Assembly: GCA_910592005.1 (NCBI GenBank)
Contig: CAJVPP010001653.1
Location: 1 to 18,695 of the forward strand
Direction: 5' to 3'
Length of the DNA stretch: 18,695 nucleotides
Origin: Funneliformis mosseae
Taxonomy: Eukaryota; Glomeromycota; Glomeromycetes; Glomerales; Glomeraceae
Part shown: positions 16,928 through 18,695 of the stretch, piece after piece
Layout: every line of letters begins with the position of its first letter
How positions within the stretch are numbered: the stretch's first letter is position 1
Position numbers and translations under genes: made by a program
Notes under the pieces: model-generated
What the model saw: the letters and a program-made list of their open reading frames with translations, nothing else
What the model was told of the DNA's origin: nothing
Databases searched by the model: none

Positions 16928-18435
16928 CAGTGTCGCTCAAAAATATTGCATCACCTTGAATACAAATTTTAAAAAGTCATTTTCTTGTTATTAATAAGGC
17001 ACAGTGTCATATATAAATTATTTATTAGACTTATCATAACTAAGTCTATTCAATATATGTGATTGTAATTCTGTAACTTTCTTTACTAATGCCTAGTTTT
17101 CAGTTTTTTGTTATGCCAGTGCATTTTGGATTGCTTTTGCATATCTTCTAAAGATATTCCATGCTGTTGCGAGACTAAAACAGGTAAAGGTTCATATATT
17201 TGCTGAGATACTCAATTAAATACTAAGGTATATTAATAAGATAAATTTTTAAAAAATATTTATTTTTAATCAATTAGGCGATCCTTTTCTTTTGATCGTT
17301 TTTTATTAAATTTTTTATGTATATAAAAAAAATCAAAAATCAAAAATCAATCCAATTATATTAAAACTTTGGTAAATAATTATTTACCATTTTGTATATA
17401 GCCACCATTTGCTCTAATTACATCATTCATATGAGTTAGCATAGTACCAACCAACTTTTTACATATATCAGATCCCAATTCAACCCAAATATTTTGAATT
17501 GTATCCCATAACTGATTCTGTATTCTAACAGGTGTTCTAAGCCACTTCAGATGATGATCCATTTCATTCCAAAGGTGTTCTATGGGATTTAAATCAGGGG
17601 ATTGTGCTGGTCAATCAAGAACTTTAATTCTATTATCTTTAAACCATTGCTTTGTAAGATGTACAATGTGTTTAGGATTATTATCCTGTTGAAAAATAAT
17701 ATTATCCTAATCCATTCCATGCTACATGATAGTTCCTAATAGGTCTTCCTTTAAAATTTGATGATATAAATTACCATATGTTCATAAATTCAGCATATGT
17801 TACTAACTTCATCAGATATAAAACATTTTCACACCATAATATTATCCCATTCAAATTTAACTATTGATAATTATGAAATAGTTCTCCTGGCTTTTTTTAA
17901 TAATACTCTCTATCATCTAATCTATAAATCATAAATTTTGACTCATCTGACTAAACCACTTTACTCTAATCTTTAACTGTCCATGATTTATATTTTTTTG
18001 CAAATTTCATCCTTGCAATTCTAGTGTTTTTTGAAAATATAGTTTTTTATACTTAACTTTTACACTTATATAAGGTTCTTTTATTATACATTTACTAACT
18101 TTAATTTGTTCTTCTATTTTTAATTATTTTTGAATTACAACAGCATTGTTACATTCACCTGTTATAATTAATCTCAAAATTTTTTGTTTATATCAACCAG
18201 TTAAGAATTACAGACTTTCAGATTTAGGCTGATCTTTATTATTATCAGATTTATCTTTATGTTACTTAGTTCTTATAACAGTTGATTAGAAAACATCTTT
18301 CTTATTTGCTATATAGTAGAAGGGAAATTTTCCTTCAAATAAGGCACAAATTCTAGCTTTTTTCAGCAGAAAGATAAATCATAACTTTTTATAAAATTAT
18401 AAAGAGATGAAAAATACCATAAGGTATCTTTTTTA
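16928..18435 (-). mobile_element. Tc1/mariner element (about 1.5 kb), decayed
   Basis: The element's 3' end is marked by CAGTGTCGCTCAAAAATATT at 16928, a Tc1-type terminus. A second CAGTGTCA at 17002 hints at the paired repeats of IR/DR-type Tc1 elements. The transposase occupies about 18360-17380 on the minus strand. The 5' end is less clear: CATAAGGTATC near 18416-18426 may be the inner part of a worn inverted repeat (compare CAAGGTGATG), after which composition changes. The outer dinucleotide is not the expected TA on the left, so the boundary is approximate. Confidence 0.6.
17380..18360 (-). pseudogene. Tc1-like DD34E transposase pseudogene
   Basis: This enzyme cut and pasted its own element in the nucleus. 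On the minus strand: a worn HTH region (about 18360-18060, including KARICALFEGKFS), ARMKFAKKYKSWTVKD (about 18015-17970), SDESKF with the first Asp at 17945-17947, IIFQQDNNPKH with the second Asp at 17683-17685, and PAQSPDLNPIEHLW with the catalytic Glu at 17578-17580. The second Asp and the Glu are separated by exactly 34 codons, which defines the DD34E Tc1 group. From 17610 to the TAA at 17380-17382 the frame is open for about 76 codons, and this tail (WDTIQNIWVELGSDICKK and onwards) is well preserved. Stops replace conserved Trp codons at 17611-17613, 17829-17831, 17897-17899, 17951-17953 and 17966-17968, and there are frameshifts between about 17700 and 17880. Inactive. Confidence 0.85.
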
Positions 18436-18695
18436 TATTATCACCGTGGAATTCTTCAACTCGAGGTAGTCACGTTATCAAATTTCTACTCAAAATTTCT
18501 TAACTACGGCTTACTGCGATCAAGACATTAGGATCCGCCTAACTCTTAACTTTACCAAATCTACACGTTGAACTTAAACAAATCTATCAAGTATGAAGAC
18601 TTGAAAGATGAGATTACAAACAATTTTAATTAAAGAATTCTGAATGACGAACTCAATTACAAATAATGTGTAGGGATCACGTCAGACTATATGAA
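18436..18695. other. Higher-GC flank, no firm gene
   Basis: GC rises after the Tc1 element. Short open pieces exist on the plus strand (for example NLNKSIKYEDLKDEITNNF near 18570-18625), but stops follow within 25 codons and no splice sites join them. It may be the edge of a gene that continues beyond the window. Confidence 0.3.

Noticed and set aside
1..18695. CRISPR array, prokaryotic operon or rRNA genes
   Set aside because: No regularly spaced direct repeats, no ribosome binding sites ahead of frames, and spliceosomal introns show a eukaryotic genome.

Overview
The window is an AT-rich eukaryotic stretch with spliceosomal introns (GT-AG, mostly 57-121 nt). It holds a compact TKL-type kinase gene, many decayed transposons and short non-autonomous repeats. 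The kinase style, the AT content and the repeat load suggest an arbuscular mycorrhizal fungus (Glomeromycotina, Rhizophagus-like). That placement is inference; no rRNA or other marker gene is present.

Layout. 1-900: remains of an unrecognised protein gene on the minus strand (373-885), readable as one frame with two stops. About 1311-2780: a Tc1/mariner relic on the plus strand with recognisable terminal inverted repeats (TIRs) and an internally deleted transposase. About 2780-8600: extremely AT-rich, decayed DNA with plus-strand coding relics (about 4732-6050 and 7855-8530) and a hAT-like MITE (6983-7278). 8680-9094: a decayed intron-containing plus-strand gene whose end runs into a 76-bp near-perfect hairpin. 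9494-10273: plus-strand coding remnants. 10400-12315: clustered small repeats, namely a possible Helitron 5' terminus, a 102-bp TIR element, a fresh SINE-like retroposon with a 19-bp target duplication, and a 714-bp TIR element. They surround a possible promoter and first exon (E2F-like box, ATG, GTAAGT).

12336-13507: a minus-strand host pseudogene of several exons, split by a 326-bp hAT-type MITE with a perfect 8-bp target duplication. 13636-13976: a possible tRNA-derived SINE and a second copy of the 102-bp repeat. 14767-16128: the only clearly intact gene, a five-exon, 344-residue protein kinase with all core catalytic motifs, a TATA box just upstream and a polyadenylation signal just downstream. 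About 16928-18435: a second Tc1/mariner element on the minus strand with a well preserved C-terminal catalytic block (DD34E spacing exact). The last 260 bp are of higher GC with no supportable gene.

The features do not form a pathway or operon. The window is best read as one live signalling gene in a repeat-rich accessory region where older genes have been broken by indels, nonsense changes and MITE insertion. Both Tc1 relics carry stops at conserved Trp codons, consistent with C-to-T decay of repeats. I found no convincing novel multi-gene system.
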